Assembly: GCF_000336575.1 (NCBI RefSeq)
Contig: NZ_AOPO01000001.1
Coordinates: forward strand, 682,001-746,000
Reading direction: 5' to 3'
Length of the DNA: 64,000 bases
DNA from: Vreelandella titanicae BH1
GTDB taxonomy: Bacteria > Pseudomonadota > Gammaproteobacteria > Pseudomonadales > Halomonadaceae
How positions within the stretch are numbered: position 1 is the stretch's first letter; the number at the start of each line of letters is the position of its first letter. Positions 18,061 through 26,350 of this stretch are shown here, piece by piece. Under the pieces are notes generated by a model, which saw nothing but the letters and a program-made list of their open reading frames with translations, had not been told where the DNA came from and made no database searches. The position numbers and the translations under genes were made by a program.

Positions 18061-18944
18061 TACAGCATCACTTCCCTAATGCCACGGGTTGGCCGCACCC
18101 ACGATTTACTCTGAATAATTTTCTCATCGATGCGCTCAGCTCCAGACAAAATAGCGGCATTTGCACACTCAATCAGCAGCCGGTGCAGGTCACCCAAATT
18201 ACCGCCAGAAATCGCGTGGAGCTGAGTAGCTAATTGTGGCTCATGCAGTTGGGAAGGGTGTTTGAGCGGTAGGATCTTCTCAAAGCCAGCAAGCAGCTTC
18301 TGAAACTCCTGATTGAGCTCCCACTTCGGTAATGCAACCACATCAAAGCGACTCGCATGCTGCGGATCTGAATGCAGCACACGCACAGCATCCTGCGTAC
18401 CCACACCAACGATGGGAATCATCAACTCATTGCATAAGAGCTTAATGGCATTCATCGTTTCCCGCTGCTTGACGGCTCCACCGGTTAACAGTGAGTGGAA
18501 CTCATCAATGATCAGCAGCCGCGTATGGCAAGCACGCAGTTGATGAATCACCTGGTAGCGCAGCTTGGGAACCGGGTCTGTAGGACGGTAGGGAGCCCAA
18601 AAGCTCTCTAGCACTGCGATATACAGACTTTTCTCATCGGCACTCGGTGGGGCTTGAGTGACGATCACGGATTTCACCGGTTCTACGTCTTCATTCACAT
18701 AGCCCTCACCGTACTGTTTACGAAACCGTTGAACGATGGTTGTCTTTCCGTTGTTGGAGTCACCCACGAGCAAAAGGTTAGGCATACGAGGGCGACTAGG
18801 CTTCTCCATCAGCCCACGCATGACCTCAATGACACGATTAGCCAATGGATACCCCAACCATCGCGGTTGATCCATAAACTCCATTCGCTCTTTAGCGGAC
18901 AGCCCCAAGACATGACGAAGATCAGGATGAAGGTGTGTGCTCAT
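18060..18944 (-). CDS. tnsC: TnsC/TniB-family AAA+ regulator
   Basis: 294 residues. Walker A GDSNNGKTT at residues 61-69 and Walker B LLIIDEFHS with Asp147-Glu148. A downstream sensor-like region includes MIPIVGVGTQDAVRVL. TnsC polymers link the TniQ-marked target to the TnsA/TnsB transposase and enforce target immunity. Overlaps tnsB by 4 bp at its start and touches tniQ at its end. Confidence 0.93.
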   Translation of the reverse strand: MSTHLHPDLRHVLGLSAKERMEFMDQPRWLGYPLANRVIEVMRGLMEKPSRPRMPNLLLVGDSNNGKTTIVQRFRKQYGEGYVNEDVEPVKSVIVTQAPPSADEKSLYIAVLESFWAPYRPTDPVPKLRYQVIHQLRACHTRLLIIDEFHSLLTGGAVKQRETMNAIKLLCNELMIPIVGVGTQDAVRVLHSDPQHASRFDVVALPKWELNQEFQKLLAGFEKILPLKHPSQLHEPQLATQLHAISGGNLGDLHRLLIECANAAILSGAERIDEKIIQSKSWVRPTRGIREVML

Positions 18945-20869
18945 GCTATGTCCCAGTTCACATCGATATCACCCGATAAGAGACCGTCTCCCTGAGTGGG
19001 TGATTCTTTGGGAGCTGCGGTTGAGTGTGCATGTAAAAGGGGATCAGCAGGCGTCACCTTTTTCTCATGCTCTTTACGTCGTTGTGCCTGACGGCGACTT
19101 CGCTTGGTACGTGCTTGCGACTCTTCCACATGGGTTCGCAGTTCACTAATAGCGCGTAGGATTTCAGACTCATTGACCGAGCTCCTGCCTTCCTGGCGAA
19201 GGCGCGCTTTGGCCTGGGCATGCTCCCAAACACTCATCGAGGGGAGGGCGAGATTTGCAAAGGGCACGCGAAAATAGTGCCCGAGCTCCGGGTCTTTGAA
19301 CCAAATGACGCTAATGTCACGAGGGTCACGCCGAAACACAAAGATGCGTTTCTTGTTTGGCGTATCTGGATCTTTGGCATTGATCCACGGCCTTAGCGCC
19401 TCATCGTAATAGTTCATGCCATCGATGGTCACACCAAAGGTCTGGATCGTGCGCTGAAAGCTGGGCAAAAAATCGAGCAATACAGAAAGTCTATCAGCAG
19501 GCCGTGGCGCTAAGCCCACTCCCTGCACGTCAGCATTGCCAAACACACCGATTTCCCATTTCCGCATCGGTGACATACCAATTCCAGAATGAAGACGCTG
19601 GTGGTAAACCTTACAAATCAACGTCACCAGCCACTCTTCAAACTCGCTTTTCGTCATGGCCGCGTGCTTCTCTGGATCGTACCCCTCTTTCTCTTTGATG
19701 GAGGAGAAGGTCGTCCCAGGCAGGTTATGGATCTCCTTGAGAAGAGAGCCCAGCAACCGCTCGATGTGGCCACCGTAACGAGGCTGCTTAACAGGCCGAA
19801 ATTCAAGGTTGATCCCATGGGCTAGGCATGAGCGCCGAAACGTCTCTGAGCGAAAATCTGGGCCGTTATCGACATGAATCGTGGCAGGAGTGCCCCATAC
19901 CGGCCACTCTGCCTTCACGTTATGCAGCAGCAACCATTCATCTTTAGGCAGCATTGATTGAGCCACACACATGCCGACGGATGTTTCAGAGGGTGGATCG
20001 AACGATAAGTAATACCCCGTGACCACACGGGTACACACGTCCATGGCCAACGTGATCCATGGTCGACCAATCGGCTTGCGATGCACGTCATCCACCAAAA
20101 TAATATCGGCAGGCGTATGGTCAATCTGCATGACCGCTAGCGGATAGTCCGCATTGGGGAATTTCCCGGCAGCCGGCTGAAACTTGTTAATGGCTTTGTC
20201 TCTAAAGCCATGGCCACGCAACCGGTCACGCTCTGGGATATCCCGCAGACGAGCACGAACGGTACCAGGGCTCGGCGGGTCGATGCGCCGTTCATGACAA
20301 CGCCGCATCACTTCCTGTACCGCTTTTTGCGCGGAGGGACGCTGCAGCGTCAGGTACACGTCTTTGATGACTTCCTGAATTACCGCCTCAGCATGCGCGG
20401 GGATACGTGACTTACCCTTCTTCCATCCTGGCTTTTGAGGAATTAATGCAAGCACCGAACCCGTCGCCTTGTATCGCTTCAGCCAACGGTAGATCGTGGC
20501 CGTATCCACGCCGGTTTGTTTAGCACGCTCTTCCGCTGCATCTCGACCGATAGTATGGCGATCCACCAAGGGCTTAATGATGGAAAGGCGGTGCTCAGCC
20601 TCCCGCCAATCGGCATCCCCAATCTCAGACATATCCTGCTCAAGGGGGGTAGGCCCGTTATGAAAAGGCGTTAATTCACTGATGCGAAGCGGGCAACTAC
20701 GCCCAGTTTCAACAGCGATGCCGATGACCGTCTCAAAATCGAGCACCTGAGAAATTCGGTAAACGGTGTCATCTTTCTGAACCTGCTCACCCACCGTGAT
20801 CTGCAAGTGTTGGCGTGTTTGGGCGACGCCGTTACTGGGTTCAGCTGTGTTGTCACGATGATTATTCAT
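18941..20869 (-). CDS. tnsB: TnsB/TniA-family DDE transposase
   Basis: 642 residues. The N-terminal part contains helix-turn-helix DNA-binding regions (TGVDTATIYRWLKRYK near residue 120). The catalytic core has Asp250 (MQIDHTPAD), Asp334 (IHVDNGPDFR) and Glu370 (RYGGHIERLLG), with the D-35-E spacing of the family. The C-terminal part is basic (RTKRSRRQAQRRKEHEKK). It would bind the repeated TGCGAC sites in the transposon ends and make the 3' cuts and joins. Overlaps tnsA by 8 bp. All catalytic residues are present. Confidence 0.95.
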   Translation of the reverse strand: MNNHRDNTAEPSNGVAQTRQHLQITVGEQVQKDDTVYRISQVLDFETVIGIAVETGRSCPLRISELTPFHNGPTPLEQDMSEIGDADWREAEHRLSIIKPLVDRHTIGRDAAEERAKQTGVDTATIYRWLKRYKATGSVLALIPQKPGWKKGKSRIPAHAEAVIQEVIKDVYLTLQRPSAQKAVQEVMRRCHERRIDPPSPGTVRARLRDIPERDRLRGHGFRDKAINKFQPAAGKFPNADYPLAVMQIDHTPADIILVDDVHRKPIGRPWITLAMDVCTRVVTGYYLSFDPPSETSVGMCVAQSMLPKDEWLLLHNVKAEWPVWGTPATIHVDNGPDFRSETFRRSCLAHGINLEFRPVKQPRYGGHIERLLGSLLKEIHNLPGTTFSSIKEKEGYDPEKHAAMTKSEFEEWLVTLICKVYHQRLHSGIGMSPMRKWEIGVFGNADVQGVGLAPRPADRLSVLLDFLPSFQRTIQTFGVTIDGMNYYDEALRPWINAKDPDTPNKKRIFVFRRDPRDISVIWFKDPELGHYFRVPFANLALPSMSVWEHAQAKARLRQEGRSSVNESEILRAISELRTHVEESQARTKRSRRQAQRRKEHEKKVTPADPLLHAHSTAAPKESPTQGDGLLSGDIDVNWDIA

Positions 20870-21542
20870 AATCGGGTACCCACACCTCTGATAGAGGGCT
20901 AAAGGATTGAGCCATATCGCAATCTAGCTGCCGGGTCGCCAGCAGATGCCATAAATGCGCAATTCCCTCTGCCCGGTAAATGTCACCCATGAAGTGCCGA
21001 GACAGCAGGTAATCCAAGGTCGCCACCCCCATCTCCCTCACCGTGTTGAGCACTGCCTGGCTTTCAACAGAGGGAAACACCATTCGTTTGTAACGCGCCA
21101 AGAAAGTGATGTTGTCCAGGGTTTTATCACGAATGCGGCTCTCATCATGAATGCTAAAAGACCATCCCTCGTTGCTAGCATGCCGCATCGCCGCCTTCCA
21201 TTTAGGCGACCATTCACGCCAATGTGCTTGCCACTTTTCCCGTGGTTTGACCTCCACCAAGAGAGGTTTGGGGTAATCCCTGTAATGACGGTTACCGAGA
21301 CGGTAATAAACCAAATAATCAGGCGTGTAGGTGTAACACCTACCGGTCACGGGATGATGAAACGGAATCTCGCACGGCTGGGAAATCACACCAAGGACGC
21401 TTACATCAAAGTCAGCCTTGATGAGGAAATCACGTTCAAGCGTCGACTCGAACGCAATAGACTCCTCCCCGCGAAAGGCATAGTAGCCAGACACGCTTCG
21501 ACGGGTAGGGCCGATGTTACGAACAGATGTAGGCAGTGGCAT
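20862..21542 (-). CDS. tnsA: TnsA-family endonuclease
   Basis: 226 residues from the ATG at 21542 (the frame is open from a TTG at 21557). Restriction-enzyme-like fold with FESTLERDFLIK, YTPDYLVYYR and LLVEVKPREKW, giving the E-D-xVK catalytic pattern. TnsA makes the 5' cuts so that the element is excised cleanly (cut and paste). First gene of the transposition operon, starting about 140 bp inside the right end, among the transposase binding sites, which suggests that TnsB binding represses its own operon. Confidence 0.9.
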   Translation of the reverse strand: MPLPTSVRNIGPTRRSVSGYYAFRGEESIAFESTLERDFLIKADFDVSVLGVISQPCEIPFHHPVTGRCYTYTPDYLVYYRLGNRHYRDYPKPLLVEVKPREKWQAHWREWSPKWKAAMRHASNEGWSFSIHDESRIRDKTLDNITFLARYKRMVFPSVESQAVLNTVREMGVATLDYLLSRHFMGDIYRAEGIAHLWHLLATRQLDCDMAQSFSPLSEVWVPDYE

Positions 21543-21547
21543 GAGCA

Positions 21548-21681
21548 GTCGCACCAAATATTAAATAAAACGCAGCCTGTCGCAGCAATTTCTATTAATT
21601 CTGTCGCATTCAATCCTGTACAGACTACCATAATAGCCCGATATTACGCGCTGAGGGTCGCATTAATTGCTGAAAATGACA
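21548..21681. repeat. Transposon right end: terminal inverted repeat and TnsB-type sites
   Basis: The terminal repeat is 21657-21681. The transposase motif, read GTCGCA on the plus strand, occurs at 21548, 21579, 21603 and 21657, four copies against two (plus one imperfect) at the left end. Tn7 also has more sites on the right than the left, which sets the orientation of insertion. Confidence 0.85.
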
Positions 21682-21686
21682 GCGGC
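21682..21686. repeat. 5-bp target-site duplication, right copy (GCGGC)
   Basis: Directly follows the last base of the right terminal repeat and matches 9827-9831. Confidence 0.95.
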
Positions 21687-22295
21687 TCAAAACCCAAACC
21701 CGGTGAGATTTCGCTGGCCCACCACGGCGTGCTGTTCTTGGATGAGCTGCCGGAGTTTTCCCGCCATGTGCTAGAGGTACTTCGGCAACCGCTGGAAACC
21801 GGCGAGATTCATCTCGCACGCGCCAGTCATGAACGTCGCTACCCTGCTCAATTTCAGTTAGTAGCCGCAATGAATCCCTGCCCCTGCGGCCACTTGGGCG
21901 ACCCACGCCAGCGCTGTCAGTGTACCGCCAGCCAAATCCAGCGTTATCAAGCACGGCTTTCCGGGCCATTGCTAGACCGTATCGATCTGCAAGTGGAAGT
22001 GCCCGCGCTGCCGCCAGAGCAGCTCACCGCACAAACCCAAGGCGAGTCGTCAGAAGCCGTGCGCGAGCGGGTGATGGCCGCCCGAGAACGCCAAATGGCC
22101 CGTGGCGCGCTGAATAGCCAGCTAAGCGGCAAAGCCCTGGAAGCCGCCTGCGCGCTTAACGATGAAGAGCGCGCCTGGCTCGCGGGCGTGCTGGAAAAGC
22201 TCAAGCTCTCCGCCCGCGCCTATCACCGCGTACTACGTGTAGCCCTGACCCTTGCCGACCTTCAGGGCGAACCCAAACCCACCCAGCCGCATCTA

Positions 22296-22346
22296 ATTGA
22301 GGCCATTGGATACCGACAGCTGGATCGGATGCTAAAAGGGACTTAG
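22296..22346 (+). repeat. comM 3' tail, first copy (in frame with comM)
   Basis: 51 bp encoding IEAIGYRQLDRMLKGT and stop. A second copy, 42 of 51 bases identical and encoding IEVIGYRQLDRMLKGA, lies at 22689-22739. The first copy uses rarer codons (GGA, CGA) than the second, hinting that it may be the incoming one. Confidence 0.85.
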
Positions 22347-22347
22347 C

Positions 22348-22374
22348 ATTGAAATAGTCGATTACCACTCATAA
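22348..22374 (+). pseudogene. higB: Remnant of higB toxin (last codons only)
   Basis: ATT GAA ATA GTC GAT TAC CAC TCA TAA encodes IEIVDYHS and stop, matching the usual HigB C-terminus (EIVDYH). It begins one base after the comM stop and is directly followed by a strong AGGGAGGTG site and higA. The rest of higB is missing, so the toxin has been deleted up to the comM junction. Confidence 0.65.
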
Positions 22375-22388
22375 AGGGAGGTGACAAA

Positions 22389-22649
22389 ATGGCAAAACTT
22401 CCTAATATCCATCCCGGTGAAATTTTGTACGAAGATTTCATGCAGCCAATGGCGCTGAGAAAAAATGCGCTGGCTAAGCAGATGGGCGTCCCAGCGACCC
22501 GCATTGGTGAAATCACCTTGGGCCGCCGAGCGATTACGGCAGATACTGACTTACGTCTAGCCAAGGTCTTCGGCACAAGCGAAGGTTACTGGCTTCGTTT
22601 GCAGAATGCCTACGACCTAGAAGAAGCCCGCCGTCACCAAGTGGCATGA
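22389..22649 (+). CDS. higA: HigA-family antitoxin, orphan
   Basis: 86 residues with the HigA/VapI HTH layout: IHPGEILYEDFMQPMALRKN, LAKQMGVPATRIGEIT, LGRRAITADTDLRLAKVFGT and SEGYWLRLQNAYDLEEARR. A very good AGGGAGGTG ribosome site lies before the ATG. HigA neutralises the ribosome-dependent mRNase HigB and represses the operon. Here only the last codons of higB are left upstream, so higA is an orphan. It lies between two copies of the comM tail, so it appears to have arrived as an insertion behind comM. Confidence 0.88.
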   Translation: MAKLPNIHPGEILYEDFMQPMALRKNALAKQMGVPATRIGEITLGRRAITADTDLRLAKVFGTSEGYWLRLQNAYDLEEARRHQVA

Positions 22650-22688
22650 ACAATTCTCTCATTTAACGACTCGAGCAACCGTACCTAC

Positions 22689-22739
22689 ATTGAAGTCATC
22701 GGCTACCGCCAGCTGGATCGGATGCTAAAGGGGGCGTAA
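22689..22739 (+). repeat. comM 3' tail, second (displaced) copy
   Basis: Encodes IEVIGYRQLDRMLKGA and stop in a frame that is not connected to any gene. It is directly followed by a hairpin (22730-22745) that would suit a native comM end, so this is probably the original comM tail. Confidence 0.85.
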
Positions 22740-22745
22740 GCCCCC
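22730..22745. terminator. Hairpin after displaced comM tail
   Basis: Perfect stem GGGGGC / GCCCCC with a GTAA loop. On the minus strand it is followed by TTT, so it could also end the FMN reductase transcript that stops at 22762. No long T-run. Confidence 0.55.
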
Positions 22746-22761
22746 GAAAGCCACTGGGCGG

Positions 22762-23340
22762 TTAGTGCGTGGCGGCCAGTGAATCCACTAGGCGTTGACA
22801 CAGCGCATCCAGCTTCTGCCCCGTGGTTTCATCATGTAACGCGCCACTATCATTGAAGGCGCTGCCCGCTTTCGCCAGCGACAATGGCTGTGGCAGCACG
22901 ACCAACCCCAGATTGGCTAACAGTTGCTGACCAAGCGGTAGCGCACGGATGCCACCTAGCCCACCTGGGGAAGCCGCCACCAGCGCTGCCCACTTACCGG
23001 CAAATAACTTGAGCCCCGGCGTATCCTGATAGGGACGTGATAGCCAGTCCAGTGTGTTTTTCAGCAGCGGCGTGATAAAGCCGTTGTACTCCGGCGAAGC
23101 GATCATCACCGCTTGGTGATCCGCCAGAATCTCACGCAGCTTCAGCACATTCTCCGGCACGCCCCGGGCTTCAATATCTTCATCAAACAGTGGGCAGGGA
23201 TAATCTTTTAAATCGATAAAGGTTGCTTCCCCGCCAAGCGCCTCAATACGCTTGGCGGCCAGCTTGGCTAGCTGCTTGTTCAGTGACGCTTCTCGGGCAC
23301 TGCCAGCAAAGACCAGTACCTTTTTGACCGATGATCCCAT
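22762..23340 (-). CDS. NADPH-dependent FMN reductase family protein
   Basis: 192 residues from the ATG at 23340, which has AGAGGAA seven bases upstream (other in-frame ATGs at 23346 and 23382). Flavodoxin-like fold: VLVFAGSAREASLNKQLA at the N-terminus binds FMN phosphate, then IASPEYNGFITPLLKNTLDW and AASPGGLGGIRAL. These enzymes (ArsH/azoreductase/ChrR group) reduce FMN, quinones or other acceptors with NADPH. The substrate is not clear. Single gene, divergent from the esterase-like gene. Confidence 0.85.
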   Translation of the reverse strand: MGSSVKKVLVFAGSAREASLNKQLAKLAAKRIEALGGEATFIDLKDYPCPLFDEDIEARGVPENVLKLREILADHQAVMIASPEYNGFITPLLKNTLDWLSRPYQDTPGLKLFAGKWAALVAASPGGLGGIRALPLGQQLLANLGLVVLPQPLSLAKAGSAFNDSGALHDETTGQKLDALCQRLVDSLAATH

Positions 23341-23559
23341 TGCCATTTCCTCTTTGAATAATGTATTTGAAAGCCACACCATTTATTAATATTTACGCCT
23401 GTTGAGCAAGACGTATTTTACGACTCAGGGCCAGACTCGACGTGAAACCCTGCTGCCATTAAAACGTCTGCACTTTGTCATTCAACTATCACTATTACGG
23501 ATGAAAATTAGCAAAAGCTGCACCTGCCCTAATTTTTCCTCCGAAATGGTGAAATAGTG

Positions 23560-24870
23560 ATGACAAAGCCGTTACTAGCGACTGCTCTACTCGCCTTTGC
23601 GTTTACCAGTACGGCACACGCCCAGCAGAGTTTTCCCGCCACATTGTCCGGCCATGCCCAGCTACCCGGCAGCACCTTTGTGGCAGCTCCTTCCGGTGCC
23701 GCTGAGCACTATAACGTCTCAGGCCGTTTTACTGGCCAAGAGGGCCGCGTTGAGCAGTTGTATACGAACATGCAAGCCACCGGCTTAGCGCTACCCTTCC
23801 CCAGCCAGCCCCTGCAGGGTTTTTCTGGCATTCGCTCGCTTGGCGATAACCGTTTCCTGGTATTGACCGATAACGGCTTTGGCTCCAAGGCGAACTCCTC
23901 CGACGTCATTCTGATGTTTAACATCATAAAGACTGACTGGGACACTGGGCGCGTCATCATTGAGGAAACCGTTCAACTATCGGATCCCAACCGCAAGGTG
24001 CCCTTCCCGATTATGAATGAAGCTACACCTGGTCGTTTTTTAACCGGAGCTGATTTCGATATTGAATCGATACAGCCGGTGGGCAATAGCTACTGGATTG
24101 GCGATGAGTTCGGCCCCTGGATTATCCAGGTCGATAATACGGGCGAAGTGCTGCAAGTGCTGGCCACCAATCCTGGTGGGACGCTGATGCGCTCCCCCGA
24201 CAATGCCTTTGCCCTCACCCCGAACCCTGGCGCGCCTCTCGCTGATGATGTGAGAGTGTTTCGCTCCGGTGGCTACGAGGGCATGGCGCTCTCCGAAGAC
24301 CAAACAACCCTTTACCCCTTATTGGAAAAGCCAGTCTGGGACAGCAACGCCAACGCCCCGGAAACGATTGATGGCACCCCCGTATTAAGAATGTTCGAGC
24401 TCCATACTGAAACCGGCGAATGGGGCGACGCAACCCGCTACTACCCCTTGGAGTCAGCGGATCATGCGATTGGCGATTTCAACCTCATTGGCGGAACTCG
24501 CGGCTTAATCATTGAGCGTGATAGCCGCCAAGGCGACCCGAGAGAAGAGTGGGCAGACAACCCTGCCGAGTTCAAACGCATCTATCTCGTCGATCTCAAC
24601 CGCACAAATGAGCAGGGTGTGCTTGAAAAAATCGCCTATATCGACCTGATGAACATCCAGGATCCAGACGGCATCGCCCCCCGTGGCACGATCAACGGCA
24701 CCTTTAACTTTCCCTTTGTGACCATTGAGAACGTGGATCGTGTCGATGAGAGCACTATCGTGGTCGCCAATGACAACAACTACCCTTTCTCGATTGGCCG
24801 CCAGCAAGGCCGCGCCGATGATAATGAGCTAATACTGCTCGATGTAGAGGACTTCCTGAACGCCCAGTAA
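23560..24870 (+). CDS. Secreted esterase-like phytase-domain protein
   Basis: 436 residues from the ATG at 23560 (a GTG lies one codon upstream). Signal peptide ends STAHAQQ. The mature protein has the features of the 'esterase-like activity of phytase' family: GFSGIRSLGDNRFLVLTDNG, FDIESIQPVGNSYWIGDEFG, YEGMALSEDQTTLYPLLE, and FPFVTIENVDRVDESTIVV followed by VANDNNYPFSIGRQ. Probably periplasmic or secreted, hydrolysing phosphate or other esters. Its neighbours do not suggest a pathway. Confidence 0.8.
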   Translation: MTKPLLATALLAFAFTSTAHAQQSFPATLSGHAQLPGSTFVAAPSGAAEHYNVSGRFTGQEGRVEQLYTNMQATGLALPFPSQPLQGFSGIRSLGDNRFLVLTDNGFGSKANSSDVILMFNIIKTDWDTGRVIIEETVQLSDPNRKVPFPIMNEATPGRFLTGADFDIESIQPVGNSYWIGDEFGPWIIQVDNTGEVLQVLATNPGGTLMRSPDNAFALTPNPGAPLADDVRVFRSGGYEGMALSEDQTTLYPLLEKPVWDSNANAPETIDGTPVLRMFELHTETGEWGDATRYYPLESADHAIGDFNLIGGTRGLIIERDSRQGDPREEWADNPAEFKRIYLVDLNRTNEQGVLEKIAYIDLMNIQDPDGIAPRGTINGTFNFPFVTIENVDRVDESTIVVANDNNYPFSIGRQQGRADDNELILLDVEDFLNAQ

Positions 24871-24947
24871 TGTGAGCAAGCGTGGGGCCGGGGCGCTCAA
24901 TTATGACCCTAGCCTCACGTTAAAACGTCAGCAATCTCTCGACAAAT

Positions 24948-25583
24948 TCAGCCAATATGCTGGCGGACTTCCTGTAACTGGAGACGCAGGCTTTCTATCG
25001 GTTGCGCACCATTAATCAGCCATCTGTCTTCAACAATCAATGTCGGCACCGACTGAACTCCCAACTTGGACGCGAGGTGGTGATCCTTTTCCACCGCCTG
25101 CTGAGTTGTTTCCGAGAGCACGTCTAGATCATAACGAACCATGTCGAGCCCGATTTCTTCAGCCAGTGATCGCAGCACCTGGCTATCACCGATATTGCGG
25201 CTCTCCGTCAGGTGCGCGTACTGAACACGATCAAACATACGCCAGTGCCCTTGTTGACCTGCCTGCATTTCAGCCGCCTTACACGCCAGCGCGCCAGGCA
25301 TCCCGTGAGGATACTCGAAGGTTTGAGCACGCATACCATCAATGTTGAAACGCGGGGTATCCTCTGCGGCAACGCATTTTTCCCAATGACCGAGAATTGT
25401 TTCTTTGGCATCACCCATAGAGCCGAAGGCTTCAAGCATGGCTTCTCTACTTGCTTGAAGCGTAAAGCACTGGTGATGCACATCCAGGTTCAACTGCTTG
25501 GCAAGCGAGTGCAGCCGGGGAGAGAGAAGGTAACACCAACCGCAAACAACATCGTGCACAAACACCACCTTTAATGGATGCAT
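24948..25583 (-). CDS. DsbA-family (FrnE-like) thiol oxidoreductase, cytoplasmic
   Basis: 211 residues with an N-terminal thioredoxin-fold motif Cys14-Gly-Trp-Cys17 (VVCGWCYLLSPRL) and a C-terminal cis-Pro loop GVQSVPTLIVEDRWLINGAQ. No signal peptide, so it should act in the cytoplasm, as FrnE/DsbA-like proteins do. It starts 15 bp after wrbA on the same strand and is likely its operon partner, both under the divergent LysR regulator. A role in thiol/quinone stress is inferred. Confidence 0.85.
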   Translation of the reverse strand: MHPLKVVFVHDVVCGWCYLLSPRLHSLAKQLNLDVHHQCFTLQASREAMLEAFGSMGDAKETILGHWEKCVAAEDTPRFNIDGMRAQTFEYPHGMPGALACKAAEMQAGQQGHWRMFDRVQYAHLTESRNIGDSQVLRSLAEEIGLDMVRYDLDVLSETTQQAVEKDHHLASKLGVQSVPTLIVEDRWLINGAQPIESLRLQLQEVRQHIG

Positions 25584-25598
25584 GTCTCACCTCCCCCT

Positions 25599-26210
25599 CT
25601 AATCGTTGTGTGAACTGAGCGAACGCGCAATGGATGCCACGTGCTGACCCTGAAATTCAGCAATGCGCAGCTCTACCACCGACGGCTGCCGCGAGCCATC
25701 TGTCGCCGCCAAGGTTGATGCGCCATAGGGTGTGCCTCCGCTGATTTCGTCCATCGTCGTAAGGTCGGGGCAAGAATAAGGTACACCCACGATGACCATG
25801 CCGTGGTGTAACAAGGTGGTATGGAAGGACAATAGGGTGCTCTCTTGACCTCCATGCTGACTCGCGGTGGAAGTGAATGCTGCACCAACTTTGCCGATAA
25901 GCGCCCCCTTAGCCCAGAGTCCACCGGTTTGATCTAAGAAATTGCGCATCTGGGAGGCCATATTGCCAAAGCGAGTGGGCGTGCCGAAAATAATGGCATC
26001 GTAATCAGCCAGTTCACTCGGCTCGGCGATAGGCGCAGACTGATCCAATTTAGCCCCCGCCTTGAGGGCGACCTCTTCTGGCATCAGTTCTGGCACGCGC
26101 TTGATGGTCACTTCAGTGCCAGGGATGCTGGCCGCGCCTTTCGCTACAGCGTCAGCCATCGTCTCGATATGGCCATAGGTTGAATAATAAAGGACTAGTA
26201 CCCGGGTCAT
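25599..26210 (-). CDS. wrbA: NAD(P)H:quinone oxidoreductase WrbA
   Basis: 203 residues. Flavodoxin-like FMN-binding start [20 protein letters not shown], then [20 protein letters not shown] and [20 protein letters not shown], all WrbA hallmarks. Length fits the family. WrbA reduces quinones in two-electron steps and protects against redox cycling. Divergent from a LysR gene that probably regulates it, and followed by a DsbA-like gene. Confidence 0.92.
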   Translation of the reverse strand: MTRVLVLYYSTYGHIETMADAVAKGAASIPGTEVTIKRVPELMPEEVALKAGAKLDQSAPIAEPSELADYDAIIFGTPTRFGNMASQMRNFLDQTGGLWAKGALIGKVGAAFTSTASQHGGQESTLLSFHTTLLHHGMVIVGVPYSCPDLTTMDEISGGTPYGASTLAATDGSRQPSVVELRIAEFQGQHVASIARSLSSHND

Positions 26211-26350
26211 CGTGATTCTCCATGCGTTGCTATTCGAATACGTTCTGAGTAGGCGATCTCGTCGACGCCATGAATCCCAGGATAAGCTTTGTTTAAATAG
26301 AGATAATCAGTAGTATTCGAAAATGATATTTTCCTTACTGGAAACAATGC

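Larger units (their letters stand above)
9832..21681. mobile_element. Tn7-like transposon (Tn6022/AbaR-type relative) inserted in comM
   Basis: An 11,850-bp element with complete ends. The termini are inverted repeats starting TGTCATTTTCA and sharing 22 of 25 positions, ending in the motif TGCGAC. It is flanked by a 5-bp duplication GCGGC. Right end: a five-gene transposition operon (tnsA, tnsB, tnsC, tniQ, zinc-ribbon protein) with overlapping starts and stops. Left end: a TnsE-like gene pointing inward. Between them is a cargo of six-frame-verified metal genes (MFS exporter, CsoR/RcnR regulator, His-rich secreted protein, HupE/UreJ, membrane anchor protein). The Acinetobacter AbaR/Tn6022 islands are known to use comM as target and to have a tniC-A-B-D-E operon, so this element appears to belong to that group. 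All transposition genes are intact, so it may still be active. Confidence 0.95.
21682..22346 (+). pseudogene. comM: comM, 3' part after transposon
   Basis: Continues ComM in frame from SKPKPGEISLAHHGVLFLDE (Walker B) through ELPEFSRHVLEVLRQPLE, the zinc-like AAMNPCPCGHLGD block, LSGPLLDRIDLQVEVPALP and a C-terminal helical domain ending EAIGYRQLDRMLKGT. A longer frame that begins inside the transposon at 20955 is accidental. The two parts together give a full-length comM of about 505 codons. The final 51 bp are repeated downstream at 22689-22739. Confidence 0.95.

Noticed and set aside
15557-21681. CRISPR-associated transposon (CAST)
   Set aside because: A TniQ and TnsABC are present but there are no cas genes and no CRISPR array between 9832 and 21681.
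20955-22346. 463-residue open frame spanning the transposon right end and comM
   Set aside because: Its first ~245 codons are antisense to tnsA and the transposon end; only the part from 21687 is ComM. It is a chance fusion.
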